Below, in pieces: positions 11,003 through 21,273 of a stretch of DNA of 64,000 nt. The position numbers and the translations under genes were made by a program. Numbering within the stretch: the stretch's first letter is position 1; each line of letters opens with the position of its first letter. The notes under the pieces were generated by a model. That model saw only the letters and a list, made by a program, of their open reading frames with translations, had not been told where the DNA came from and did no database searches. Source of the stretch: Macrothele yani (taxonomy: Eukaryota > Arthropoda > Arachnida > Araneae > Macrothelidae); contig CM077011.1 of the NCBI GenBank assembly GCA_039090855.1, forward strand, positions 31,887,501 through 31,951,500, given 5' to 3'.

Positions 11003-11846
11003 CCTCATCATCATCAACCATAATCAATCCACTGCTGGGCCTCCCCGGTAGTGCTTGGTCTAAGTCCTAGCTTGTTACCATTCATCCGAGAAAACGTCCG
11101 GGTTCGAATCCCGTTGAGACATGGATGTTGCGTTTGTCTTACCGCATTGGCTCTCTCTCGCTTCCCGGGAACCAGTGGCCCTAAGTTAGGGACAGGAAAC
11201 TGATGCCCTTTGAGTTGCTTACGGTGGTCGTTAAACATTCAACTAAAAAAATTACTGCTGGATGAAGGTCTCCTCAAGTTTCTTACACAACTGTCTGTCT
11301 TGAGCCTCTCACTTCTATGTTACTCCGGCGTGCTTTCGAATTTCATCCATCCATTTCCCATGTGGTCTTCCTCTGGGTCCTTTTCTGTCTCTCGGATTCC
11401 AGTATAAAATTTTGGTAGTCCATCGGTGGTCCGTTCTTCTGGCAAAATGTCCAACCCATTTCCATTTCAGTGATTTTACTCTTGTTATGATGTCGTCTAC
11501 TCTTGTCATTTTCCTTATCCACAAGTTCTTTTTCTTATCCTTCCTGGTTGCACCAAGCATGCATCTCCCCATGCTACTTTGAGTTGTCTGCAGTCTTTGT
11601 ACGTCTTTTTTAGTTACGGTCCATGTCTCTGCTCCATACGTAAGCACTGGCAGGATGCACTGATTAAACATTTTCCTTTTAAGACATAATGGCATACTTC
11701 TCTTAAAAATTGTACCGTTTCATCCAAAAGCTCTCCATCCAAGTTTTATACGTCGATTAATTTCTTCATCTATGTGACCTTCACTTGATATCTTCTGCCC
11801 AAGATAAATGTAAGTATTGGTTGTTTCCAGCTTCTCCCCATCAATC
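11003..11846 (-). pseudogene. RTE LINE 3' fragment with 18-bp target duplication, split by a SINE
   Basis: Minus-strand coding sequence matches the C-terminal part of the RTE ORF at 28211-31165 (LPVLTYGAETW, RRTDHRW blocks). The whole insertion is bracketed by an identical 18-bp direct repeat (GATAATTTTTTTATATTT, 10985-11002 and 11847-11864), the mark of target-primed reverse transcription. It is 5'-truncated and interrupted by a SINE at 11039-11253. Confidence 0.93.
11039..11253 (+). mobile_element. SINE family A nested in the RTE fragment
   Basis: tRNA-like head (GGTTCGAATCCCGTTGAGACATGGATG) followed by the family A body and an A-rich end. It is flanked by the 8-bp duplication ACTGCTGG (11031-11038 and 11254-11261), which restores the RTE sequence when one copy is removed. 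The insertion is therefore younger than the RTE copy. Confidence 0.92.
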
Positions 11847-11880
11847 GATAATTTTTTTATATTTACGTCATCTTATATAG

Positions 11881-13080
11881 ACTGCTGTCTGTTAAAAAGG
11901 CACCACCAAAAAAAAAAAACCCAGAGATATTGAAGTGAGATTTATAGGGTATATTACTTATGATACAAGACGTAAACGATCAAAAGTACAGAACTGTAAG
12001 TCTTGTGAAATGCACAACACTCAGTACGTTGTGTACCTACAACGAGCAGCGATAACGGCTCACACACTTAACATCGACAGGAAGAGGTTCTGGTAGTCAC
12101 ACTGCGGAAGGTCATTCCACGTTGTCTCGATTCGTACCCAAAGTTTTTCTTGGGTAACTAGCGGCGGAAACTGAGAGGCAGGCATCGTGCGATCATATCC
12201 AACACATGTCCACTGGTTGAAAAAAACAGGAGAACGCGCTAGCCAAGGAAGACGTGGCACATGTTGGGCATCCCCGAGATGTGAGACAATTCGGCGCCAG
12301 ATGTGGTCGAGCATTGTCCTATTGAAAGATCGCACCGGGGACCGTCAGCAGAAACGGCGGCTCTTCAGCCTCTACTACTTCAGCGATATACCGCTGGCCG
12401 GTCATAGTTCCTGTAATGCGTATGAGGTGAGAACGTGAATAGAATCTAACAGTACCCAACACCAGAACGCCTGGTGTCGAGACAGTATGACGCTGCATAA
12501 TGCATGCGTCCAGCAGCCCCTCAACGAGGTGTCGCCGTACAAAGATCGTAGTGGGGCATTAGGTTGAACTACGACTCGTCGGAAAACACGACGAGTCGTG
12601 TTTTCCCCGTTGAGCATCCAGCAGCCGCTCAACGAAGTGTCGCGGTAAAAAAAGATACATCCATCATGGGTCATTAGGTTGAACCACGACTTGTGTCGGA
12701 ACAGCATGACGCTGCATAATGCATACGTCTAGCAGCTGCTCAACGCAGTGTCGCCATAAAAGCATACATCCATCATGGGTCATTGGGTTGAATCACGACT
12801 CGTCGGAAAGCCCTATGCTCTTCCATTCAACACGTCAGTGTCTGCATTCTTGAGCCTACTGCAGTCGCTAAGATTTTTGATTTAAAAGGAAATTCGAAGC
12901 AACAGACGGCAAGCGACAAGGCTTCCCAGAAGCAAACGGTGTCTGAAAGAGCTTGCCGGCAACCCTTGATGTGATATAGATCTCCACCGTTGTGCAACTC
13001 TTGGGACGTGGCTGTTCGGTTTGCTAACGCCATACGGTGTAGATGACGGTCTTTCCACGCGTTCGTGCATCACTGGGATC
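11881..13080 (-). pseudogene. Tc1-like transposase remnant with a triplicated internal segment
   Basis: Minus-strand fragments include GLSDESRFNP (first catalytic Asp) near 12800 and FNRTMLDHIWR- and QDNARPH-like text near 12300, all shattered by frameshifts. Between about 12480 and 12805 a ~110-bp segment around the first catalytic block is present three times in tandem (SDESRFNLMTHDGC-like text, then a CGACACTTCGTTGAGCGG-type word). A perfect 12-bp-stem palindrome sits at about 12580-12605. The left end (11881, ACTGCTGTCTGTTAAAAAGG) looks like a terminal repeat; the matching right end was not found. Confidence 0.75.
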
Positions 13081-13109
13081 CGGAACCCTCACGTCGGTGT
13101 GTCAGACCT

Positions 13110-13915
13110 TCTTCTTCCAACTGACGACATATTTGCGCCACTGTCCTCTCGTTTTGCACAACATGAGCGGCGATATTACTGAAGAAAACTCCTCCTTCTC
13201 GCAATCCAACACATCAGCATTGCTCAAAGTACATCAATTGTATGTACGGGTAGCGTCTGCTTTTGCAGGCATACTCAGTTATTATCTTACTGCCACAATT
13301 CCTGCGAATCCACTATAGGAACTTGACTTATGCTTCCTTATTTTACACGTCTTGCGGGACAGATACGAGTGTTGGCTAGCGCAAATCATTTGCATGTGCG
13401 CTACGGCAGTTATCATTTGCACCTCGTCACGTGACTTACGAGTTTTAGTCCGATTGCGCTCGTTATTCCTGGTGTTGCTTTTGCAATAAACAGCAGCGCA
13501 TATTTTAAAGAAAATGCGGCCCGCCATCTAATTCTTTATTAAAATCTTTGTCCGCGGCTCTTTAGAAGTTGGACAATACTGCTGTAACTTAATACACCAA
13601 TGCAAAGATATATTTAAGATTTTTTCATAAAGTGTATCCCTTTCAATAAACTTTGACGTTCAATGAGCGCTAAAATCTATGTGGATGTAATATCAGCTAG
13701 TTAACGTCAAATAAAAAGAACTGCAAAATATGTATAATATTTAAAATAAATATCTTCACTCGTGGACCTAAATACCATTACGTACATTATAATCCATAGT
13801 TGATATGTAGCACATTGTTGGTGTGTCAATGTATTTTCTTTGTGGACACACTGATGAATCCTAACCATGCCGCGATTCTTCCAACTATAACTCCATCGGA
13901 AAATAATTAACTGTG
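13110..13915. other. No gene recognised
   Basis: Mixed AT-rich sequence between a Tc1 remnant and the composite tRNA-headed repeat. Short ORFs on both strands have no recognisable domain. Confidence 0.45.
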
Positions 13916-13917
13916 TA

Positions 13918-14420
13918 ACGTACCAGGAGATGTGACGTACCTGCCAGAAGGACGCACACGATATAGAGGCAGATAAAAATCAGAATAAAACGTCCGCGTA
14001 TCTCAATTGGTAGAGCAACTTATTCCGGAATGAGGGGACCCGGGTTCGAATCCTGGCGTGGATAAAAATGACGGGAGAAATTTACTTCGTTATAATGGGG
14101 CCCGAACTATCCGGATGACCCGACCGTTCAAAATCTCGCAATGGTGTGATGTTATTTCCACACCGCGAGATAGGAAAAATAAGAGAATCCCTTCTCCAGC
14201 ACTTCGAAAAAAAAAATAATAAGGGGGAGATGATGTAACGTACCAGGAGATGTGACGTACCTGCCAGAAGGACGCACACAACATAGAGGCAGATAGGAAT
14301 CAGAATAAAACGTCCGCGTAGCTCAATTGGTAGAGCAACTGATTCCGGAATGAGGGGACCCGGGTGCGAATCCTGGCGCGAACAAAAATGACGGAGAAAT
14401 TTACTTCGTTATAACTGTTT
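13918..14420 (+). repeat. Composite repeat B: two tRNA-like heads about 320 bp apart
   Basis: Each head (about 13988-14062 and 14310-14383) has an A box (TAGCTCAATTGGTAGAGC), a B box (GGTTCGAATCC, one base changed in the second) and a 7-bp acceptor-like pairing GTCCGCG/CGCGGAT. Each is followed by AAAATGACGG-GAGAAATTTACTTCGTTATAA. The stretch between holds a second conserved body and GATGTAACGTACCAGGAGATGTGACGTACCTGCC. A minus-strand copy with the same double-headed order is at 50983-51475. The anticodon loop reads TTCCGGA (Arg-CCG-like), but the repeated context argues for a SINE-like repeat rather than working tRNA genes. Confidence 0.8.
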
Positions 14421-14429
14421 ATTGGATTT

Positions 14430-15930
14430 AATGGTGAAATGAAAAAGTCCCCTGGTTGATGTGCGAAAGCTGGAAAAGTTTTATTTCTATTCTACGTCAA
14501 GAGATTTCGGATTATTAGTGTAGTTATACTATTTTGAGTATAATTGGTGTACAGTTCCTACTTGTTAATTATTTGTTGCATTCTCCGAGCAGTGTGGAAC
14601 ACTTTTAAATTATTTCGACAGCTGAGCCTCAAACTGGGGAAGGAGCGGTCCCATCTTGACTTCCCAACCACTTGCAAGACCTTCGGCTTGATCCCAAAGT
14701 TCCTTAATTTTAAGACGTCAGTAAAAGGATCATGGTTCTAGAAGAAAAAGGACAAATTCCTCCGCCAGACCTTGTCAAGGATAGTGAACCTGAAAAGAAA
14801 GGACGTCATATCATTCGAAATCAAGTGGTATAACCTGTATATGAAGTTGCATAGGCTTTGCAATCCTATTACCTTCAACAACCTTACTCTCCGGGTGGAT
14901 ATGTTAATCGAAAGACTCCAGTCTTCCTTTTCCTACAGACACAGCAAGAAACTGGATTACCGGAATTCTTCCCAGACTCTTATACCTAAATATTTCACCA
15001 TTCCCTTCGTCAACATTTCTAACAAAACGCTCCCCCGAGAGGAAACTGAAATTTTGGAACTTGGTCCAAAGTTCTGCTTCCGATCGAGACCGAACCCAAA
15101 AAGCGTCGTTTCTGAGTTTGAGACCGTAATATCGCGAGTTCCAGAAAACTACATAGATGAACTGCGCCAACTTCGCTGCTCAAGGTTAAAATCGTGGTAC
15201 AATTAGAAGCAATCGTTTAGTAATTTCAAAATTCCCAGGACGATTGCTAACCTTAGAAATGAGCACTCCATAATGTTGACGCTAACAGACAAATCCGGCC
15301 AGATAGCGTTAATGAACGCAACGGACAATAAAAAAATTAGAAGAATTGATATCCGATTCTGTATCTAACATCTTACGAAAAAATACTCTAAATTCTTGGA
15401 TTGCACAGGTACAAAGAGCTGCAAGGATAACCGCTATTCCGGATGATCTCGAAAGAGCCGCCAAATAACCGCCTGGCCCTCAGATCCCAAAACTCTTCGG
15501 AGGACTTGAACACCACAAGCCCGGCAATCGATTAAAATCGATCGTGTCCAGAAGATCCGCACCGACTAGAGAAAGCATTAGCCAAATTCCTAACTAATCA
15601 TTTACCAGAGTCGGACTTTATAATAACTTCCACTCTAGATTTTATCACGAAACCCAAGCAGCTTACTGTTCAACAAAGCGACATTATCGGCAGTTTCGAC
15701 GTAGTTTCTCTTAATCCATCGATCCCCGTACCGGAAGCCATCAGAACATTGAAAGAGGCTATATCTAATTCAACAGTTTATTCGCAGTAGTCTTGCCTCA
15801 ACATCCTCCAATTAATGGACTTGGTCTCAAATTTCAGCAACTTCAGATTCCAAGGGCAAATTTATGAGCAGGTATATGGCACTCCAATAGGATCTTCCCT
15901 TTCAGCCGTCCTCGCGGAAGCAATACTTCC
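14430..15930 (+). pseudogene. Penelope-like retroelement, N-terminal and reverse transcriptase part
   Basis: A frame from 14544 to 15206 has one internal stop at 14739 and reads a Penelope-type N-terminal region (RQLSLKLGKERSHLDFPTTC, then PREETEILELGPKF). After frameshifts the RT blocks appear: GSFDVVSLNPSIPVPEAI (15690-15750, catalytic Asp) and QIYEQVYGTPIGSSLSAVLA (15855-15915). Upstream, 14436-14474 carries the GAAAAAG...GTGCGAAAGCTGG word shared with the palindrome at 50450, which suggests the terminal repeat of the element. The RT YxDD box and the GIY-YIG endonuclease are missing because the sequence switches to mariner near 15930. Confidence 0.85.
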
Positions 15931-16808
15931 TTGGAATTTTTCCTGGGTCGTTCGCGCGGTATGAGGCTGAGCGTTGTCTTGCTGTAGGAGAGTGCGCTTT
16001 CTGTTCCACAGTTCCGGGAACTTCTCCTCCAAAACGGCGTACATCCGCTCCAGCTGTTCAGAGTAGAGGTTGACGTTGATAATCCGACCGTCTGGAACAA
16101 ATTCGTAATGGATCCCCGCGAAATTCCATCAGAAGCAGAGCATCACTTTGTGCTCGAAGCGCCCACGTTTGGCTATAGGTTCAAGAAGCTGGCTCGAGCT
16201 CAACCACTGCCAATGTGTGTTAGGATTACGGAAATACACACACTTTTCATCGCACGTGACAATTCCTTTGATGAAACGTACATCGCACTGGTTTTCCAGG
16301 AGTTTCATGCACACTTCCACACGGCGGTTTGCTTCAGCTGGCGTCACTTCGTCAGGGACAATGCGGCAGCTTCTGTAGACCTTGCCGAGGTCCTGAAGGT
16401 GACGAACAACGGTAGTCTAATATGCCCAGCTTGCCTGATAATCTCCGAGTGCTGGTTGTCGGATTAGCCTCTACGGCATGATACACGGCCTTCGAATCCA
16501 TGGTTCGCGGCCTACCTGACCTTGGCTGATCGTTGAAGTTTCTGTCTACTGAACGAAATCTCTTGAACCATTTGGTTGCGGTGCTGTGGTCCACGGAACC
16601 CTCCCGTTTCGCATGACAAATTTTTCGTGTTGCTTGAGCGGCGTTATGGCCGAGTTCAAACTCGTGAAGCAAACGTTCCCTAATTAGTCGGTTGTGGTTG
16701 TTCATCCTTTAGGCATCCCAACCATAGGTAGAACGATGACGTGCAACACTGTTCACAGCAACGACTACCACTTTGTATCCCTTTGACTGAGTGCAGTGCG
16801 CGACTTGA
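15931..16808 (-). pseudogene. Mariner transposase remnant, C-terminus lost
   Basis: Minus-strand frames from 16705 read a mariner DNA-binding domain (FELGHNAAQATRKICHAKRE, HSTATKWFKRFRS, PRSGRPRT). After a frameshift near 16435 come TPAEANRRVEVCMKLLENQ, the first catalytic block (GIVTCDEKCVYFRNPNTHWQ) and the second (LLQQDNAQPHTARTTQEKF). The YSPDLAPSD block with the third Asp is absent because the copy stops at the Penelope junction. Its 5' side ends where the Tc1 element begins at 16813. Confidence 0.88.
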
Positions 16809-17060
16809 ACTACCCTGGCGTGCAAATATTAAGGACGAGACGGTTTTTCGAATGTAACGTCGTGCAGAAGTGCTACACGTCGACTCAAATCATACCATCA
16901 GATCCCCAAGATGTAAGAATATGGGACAAGTGAGCAAAACCGTCCAAACAAGGAATCCAAAGGATACAAAGGCACTTTATTGAAAAGGTAGCTTCGAGCA
17001 CAACTGGACAGAAGACATAAACGTCCATGTGACAAGCGGTTGCCAAGAAAAATCCAGTCT

Positions 17061-17615
17061 TTAGTAGGGGATATGATCACCCCTGACTGCGTTGCAGGAT
17101 TTACAACGTCTGTCCATGCTGAGGACGAGGTTGTCAAGGAGCTGTTGAGGCATCGCTGCCCATTCCTCTTGTAGCGCCAAACGCAGCTGCCGAATCGTTG
17201 CTGGTGGCTGGTGACGTACTGCCAAGTGTCTCCCGAGAAGGTCCCACACGTGTTCAATTGGATTTAGGTCCAGGAACCTTGCGGGCCAATCCATGCGTTG
17301 AATATCTTCACTCTCCAACAACTCTGCGATAGCCACTGTACGATGAGGTGTAGCGTTGTCGTCCATGAAGAGGAACTCCGGACCCACAGCACTTCTAAAC
17401 AGACGCATGTGAGGCAGGAGAACCTTGGTACAATAGCGGACACCAGTGACTGAACCTCCTTGGAAGATGCGGAGGTCAGTACGGCTACCAAGCATGATAC
17501 CGCCCCAAACGAGAACTCCGCCACCTCCAAACCAGTCCCTTTCAATGATGTTTGAGGTGTGATTGCGTGTTCCCTGCTCTCTCCAAATGTATGTACATCC
17601 AGAATCGCTCGTCAG
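17061..17615 (-). pseudogene. Tc1 transposase C-terminal half (DD34E)
   Basis: Reads SLTSDSG (remnant of the first catalytic block), WFGGGGVLVWGGI, EFLFMDDNATPHRTV, LDLNPIEHVWDLLGRHLAVR and a terminal SCNAVRGDHIPY. Open from about 17615 to 17061 except for its separation from the N-half. The usual SPDLNPIE reads FLDLNPIE here. Confidence 0.85.
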
Positions 17616-17624
17616 ACTAAATCG

Positions 17625-18308
17625 TATAATGAATAAAGTCCTCCGCTGGACGTGTAGTGCAGGGAAGCTTACGTTAAGTCACGTTGGGGTTATTGGAAGG
17701 TTACTTGACGTAGCTAAAGTGTACCTAATCTTCAAAGTGCTAGAGTTTGTTTAGGTAAGACTCGCACGTGCAATAAATTCATTGAATATGGAACTTCTTT
17801 TTACTCAGCGTTCCTCATTATCTTGAATATCAGTACTATGACTTCGGTTTTAGTACATTAGTACCTTGAAGGCTCCTTATTAGAGCGGTAAACACAATAT
17901 ACCCTGGACTTAATGGAGACACTTAATGAAAGAGACTTAACGGCCAGATAGAAGTCTGACAATAATATGAACTGAGAAAACGTACTCAATTTAAACCTTT
18001 TATTGGAGAGCTCCTGGTATTATCAAACACACATGCAACAAATCACACGACTACTGAATATCCGAACTTTCGTAGAATCGCATAACAATAATTAAGAAGA
18101 ACCTATCACATAAAACGAAGCTTTCTTGGTATAGTTGAGCTCACCTATATATACTGCATACCACCACGTCATGACTTACACTCGTTGCCACATATCATTC
18201 AGCGGGAGAAATAACATCTCGTTAAGTGAGAAGATAATTTGCATAGGAAAATAAAATAACAAGAGATAGTAAAATCAAAAGGAAACTGAATCTAGAGTTT
18301 ACGTTACA
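17625..18308 (-). mobile_element. Probable solo LTR (Gypsy-type) inside the Tc1 element
   Basis: The insert is bounded by the direct repeat ATCG (17621-17624 and 18309-18312), and removing one copy rejoins the transposase. On the minus strand it starts TGTAACG and ends CATTATA, close to the TGTAAC...TTACA ends usual for Gypsy LTRs. A 4-bp duplication fits that class. A TATA-like CAGTATATATAGG lies within it on the minus strand. No internal coding region or second LTR is present, so recombination to a solo LTR is inferred. Confidence 0.65.
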
Positions 18309-18900
18309 ATCGGCTCTCATCCGTAAAGAGAACTCGACCCCATTGCTGATGTGTCCAGTTCTTGTGTTCCTGGCACCACAGAAACCGCCGTCTCCGATGA
18401 GCAGGCGTTAATGGCATACACCGTACTGGTCGTCGTGCAAATAGACCACCTTTGTGCAGCCTCCTGGCCACGGTAAAACGCGATAACGGACGTCCATATG
18501 TCTTTTGCATGTGCCTTGCGATTTCGCCCGCTGTCTGCTGTCTGTCTCTTCTTGCCTGCAGGACAATATACCGGTCGTCCGCCGCCGTGGTTGCTCGTGG
18601 ACGACCACTGCTAAATTCTCGGACAGCTGTTCCTGTCGTTTGAAATGCTCTCCAAGCTCGTGAAACGATGCTGTGAGCGATCCCGAACTACTCGGCTACA
18701 CTGGTCACACTTCGACCTTCTTCCAACTTCCCATTGACGCGACCTCGGGTAAAGTCATCCAGATGTCGTCCACTGGATTGCCTGTTGGCCATATCACACG
18801 GTGGCAGCAACTCGACGTCGTTCAAACCGATGTACATCGTGCAATAGCTTTCACCGAATTGCTGAGCGTACACCGCCCGTGTGCTTTATACCCTTCCGAC
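18304..18900 (-). pseudogene. Tc1 transposase N-terminal half
   Basis: Minus-strand fragments read the DNA-binding region, then YGRPLSRFTVARRLHKGGLF, ARRPVRCMPLTPAHRRRR and the catalytic VLFTDESRL, ending exactly at the LTR insertion. Several frame changes upstream show decay. Confidence 0.8.
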
Positions 18901-19061
18901 ACCCCCCCCCCCCCGCCCTACGTCGTGCTGCAAATATGCGCATGCCCTACCGTACCGGACCCTAGTCTATCTCCTGAGTGGTCTTTTGGTCCGTTCTGCC
19001 TGCTCGTTCTGCTGTTATTCTACTTTCTCCTCTTCGTCCTTAATTTTTGCACACCAGTGTA

Positions 19062-19454
19062 GTTTAAACACGTGACATTACCGCCGCCGCACATGCGTTT
19101 ATGCAAATATTGCAAAACGTGCGACTCACCCTCCGTATATAAGCTTAGCTTCAGTTGCTTGGAAGCTAGTTGTATTAGGTATAGTGTAGCGATAGTCATT
19201 CGAATAGAAATCTGGAGACGAGAAATAGTTTTCTGCTTGCGGGGATATCCAAGTTTTTTTAAGGGATGCTTACATAGGAAATAGTGAAAAATCGGTGCTT
19301 CTCTTCCGAGAATAACCTTAGTGATTTAGGTCACAGAATTCTTAACTTTGTAAACAGTATCACACTAGCAATCCTGAAAACAAAGGAATGTCACTATAGC
19401 GCTTTAAATTATATTTTTTTGTCATTTTAGTAGCTGCACAGAGAGCGCTAGTAA
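19062..19454. other. Spacer, nothing recognised
   Basis: Unassigned sequence between two Tc1 relatives. No terminal repeat for the next element was found on this side. Confidence 0.4.
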
Positions 19455-20636
19455 CGTGTAGCACCACCTTTCTACCTGATGACGGCGGCGATTCGTCTCG
19501 GCGTGGACTCGACAAGACACCGGAAGCGTTGAGAAGCCATACGGATTCACGACCCCTGAACAAACTCCCACAGTTCACGAAAATTTAATGAAGGGTGGGT
19601 CAGAGCCTCGAACATCTCTCTCGATGGCATTCCAGATGTGCTCGATGGAATTGAGCTCAGGTGACCTAGCTGGCCAAGGAAGCGAGGTCACGTCGGTGGA
19701 GTGTTCATCCAACCATTCGGATACAATTCGGGAGCAATAGCACGGTGCATTGTCTTGGTATAGGATGAGGTCCTCAGTGGGATGTTGAAGACGCACAAAC
19801 GGGAGCAAATGGTCGTCCAGGATATCCCGGTAGCGTTGACCTGTGAGAGACGATGTCACACGTACCAGGGGTCCTATTTCAGTCCACGTAAACAGTCCCC
19901 AGACGAGAATGTCACCCCCACCAGCTTGAAGAGTACCCTGCTGGCAAGAAGGATCTATCGCTTCATAAGGTTTGCACCGTACTCGTCTCCTGCCATCCGC
20001 ATGTACCAACGTGAATCTCGACTCATCAGTCCAGGCAACATTTTTCCACATGTCTAGGGTCCAGTGGCGATGTTCCCGCGCCCATGCTAATCTTTGCACA
20101 CTGTGATGTGCGGTCAGCAGCGGTACCCTCGTGGGACGTTGGCTTCTGTACCCCATAGCGAGGAGATGGTTCTGGATGGTGTGGCTGCTTACACGTTTTT
20201 GTGCACCAGCGTTAAATTGCCGAGCGATTTCTTGCACTGTGGCCAGTCTACCCGCTGTTACAATGCGAGCTAGCCGACGATGACCCCGCTCATCCACACG
20301 CTGTTGTCTTAGGCAGTTAGTCTTTGCAGAGATGATTTTATCGGATTCGATGTACTCACGGTGCACCCGTGACACAGTGGCTCGTGAAAATCCCAGTGCC
20401 TGCACGACTTCCGAGAAGGAGTGACCCATTCGTCGGGCCCCGACAATTAGCATACGATCAAATGCGCTTAGATCCTTCGTCTTACCCATACTGCATTCGA
20501 CTCTTACTGATTCCCGTCGCATCACTCCTGATATTGTCGGATCGCTGCATACGTCATGTCGTTTCCGTTTACAAGGACGCCCACAGCGCGACATTTGCAT
20601 AACTCCAGCTGTTTCTAATTCAATTGCTCTTCAGTG
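19455..20636 (-). mobile_element. Tc1-like transposon, DD36E family, right end present, left end lost
   Basis: The 5' end of the element (TIR CACTGAAGAGCAATTGAATT, followed by TA at 20637-20638) matches the complete relative at 37848-39066. The opposite TIR is absent, so the copy is 3'-truncated just after the transposase C-terminus. Confidence 0.85.
19575..20600 (-). CDS. Tc1-like transposase, DD36E, nearly intact but frameshifted near its end
   Basis: Open for 341 residues. The helix-turn-helix region is ~42-160 (MGHSFSEVVQALGFSRATVS, then RLARIVTAGRLATVQEIARQ). Catalytic residues are D192 (AWTDESRF), D283 (LYQDNAPCY) and E320 (SPELNSIEHIW), with 36 residues between the last two. The ORF then runs out of frame at PPFIKFS: the downstream text that should read REL-W...LVES-P-RIAAVIR...KGGATRY is in another frame because of one extra A. 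The relative at 37848-39066 has the same extra base. An in-frame Met at residue 39 (MGKTKDLS) is a more usual family start than the ATG at 20600. Confidence 0.85.
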   Translation of the reverse strand: MQMSRCGRPCKRKRHDVCSDPTISGVMRRESVRVECSMGKTKDLSAFDRMLIVGARRMGHSFSEVVQALGFSRATVSRVHREYIESDKIISAKTNCLRQQRVDERGHRRLARIVTAGRLATVQEIARQFNAGAQKRVSSHTIQNHLLAMGYRSQRPTRVPLLTAHHSVQRLAWAREHRHWTLDMWKNVAWTDESRFTLVHADGRRRVRCKPYEAIDPSCQQGTLQAGGGDILVWGLFTWTEIGPLVRVTSSLTGQRYRDILDDHLLPFVRLQHPTEDLILYQDNAPCYCSRIVSEWLDEHSTDVTSLPWPARSPELNSIEHIWNAIERDVRGSDPPFIKFS

Positions 20637-20639
20637 TAT

Positions 20640-21272
20640 CACGGCACCTGTGGTGTGAAGTTCAGAATTGTAACCTTAATTTTTGATGTAAGTTTGGTCA
20701 AACGATATTCTTTGTTTTGGAAATTATCAAAGAACGATTTCTTGTGGGCACGTTTGATTGATCGTTCATTCATACATTGCTTACGTTATACTAAGCACAA
20801 AGGTTGTCCTCATAGAAGGAAAAGAAAAAAATATGCCTGCGTTATTAACGCAGACTTAATGCGCGTGTGCGATGGAAATTTTAAAAGGGACAGACATAGC
20901 GCCTTAAGAAAAGCATGCCGCTCATGCTTCACCCTTGATTTGAACCTTGACCCAGCTCTGGACGACAAGCTAGAAACCTGAGCATTTAACCATTCAGTAA
21001 CCAGGGAGGCATCTTAATACACTTATGAGCAAAAGGAAAAAAAAGGGGGAAATTGAAAGTGCACCTGGGTCCTCTCTCAATTTTTTCCATTGATAATTTA
21101 TACTATGCATTCTGTTCATGCTAAGACCTGTGTGGGTGCGAAAAAAAACAAGTGATTTAGCAGCATACATACACTGAAATGCCAAAAGAAAAAAAAATCT
21201 GGGAAGGAGGCTACTATTTCCATTGCATGCTTCCACACCCATGCGGTAAATGGTATCGTCCGCAAAAGACCT
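20640..21272. other. Spacer, nothing recognised
   Basis: A 115-codon plus-strand ORF (20634-20981) overlaps the transposon end and has no recognisable domain. I do not call it a gene. Confidence 0.4.
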
Positions 21273-21273
21273 A

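Larger units (their letters stand above)
16813..19059 (-). mobile_element. Tc1-like transposon (DD34E) with both ends, split by an LTR insertion
   Basis: Terminal repeats of about 28 bp (left CCCTGGCGTGCAAATATTAA, right the complement of CACTGGTGTGCAAAAATTAA) are flanked by TA on both sides. The minus-strand transposase N-half (18304-18900: GRPLSRFTVARRL, VLFTDESR) and C-half (17061-17615) become contiguous when the 684-bp insert at 17625-18308 is removed. The C-half keeps FMDDNATPH and LDLNPIEHVW with 34 residues between them and ends HIPY. Substitutions and frame breaks in the N-half show it is no longer active. Confidence 0.9.

Noticed and set aside
13988..14062. Functional tRNA gene (Arg-CCG-like)
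   Set aside because: Good promoter boxes, but the sequence recurs as part of a repeated composite unit with conserved non-tRNA flanks, and other copies are mutated; more likely a SINE-type head.
14904..15170. 88-codon minus-strand ORF
   Set aside because: Antisense to the Penelope frame, which has recognisable motifs on the plus strand.
18899..18916. Long C run as a regulatory element
   Set aside because: Simple homopolymer within a decayed Tc1 5' region; nothing else supports a function.
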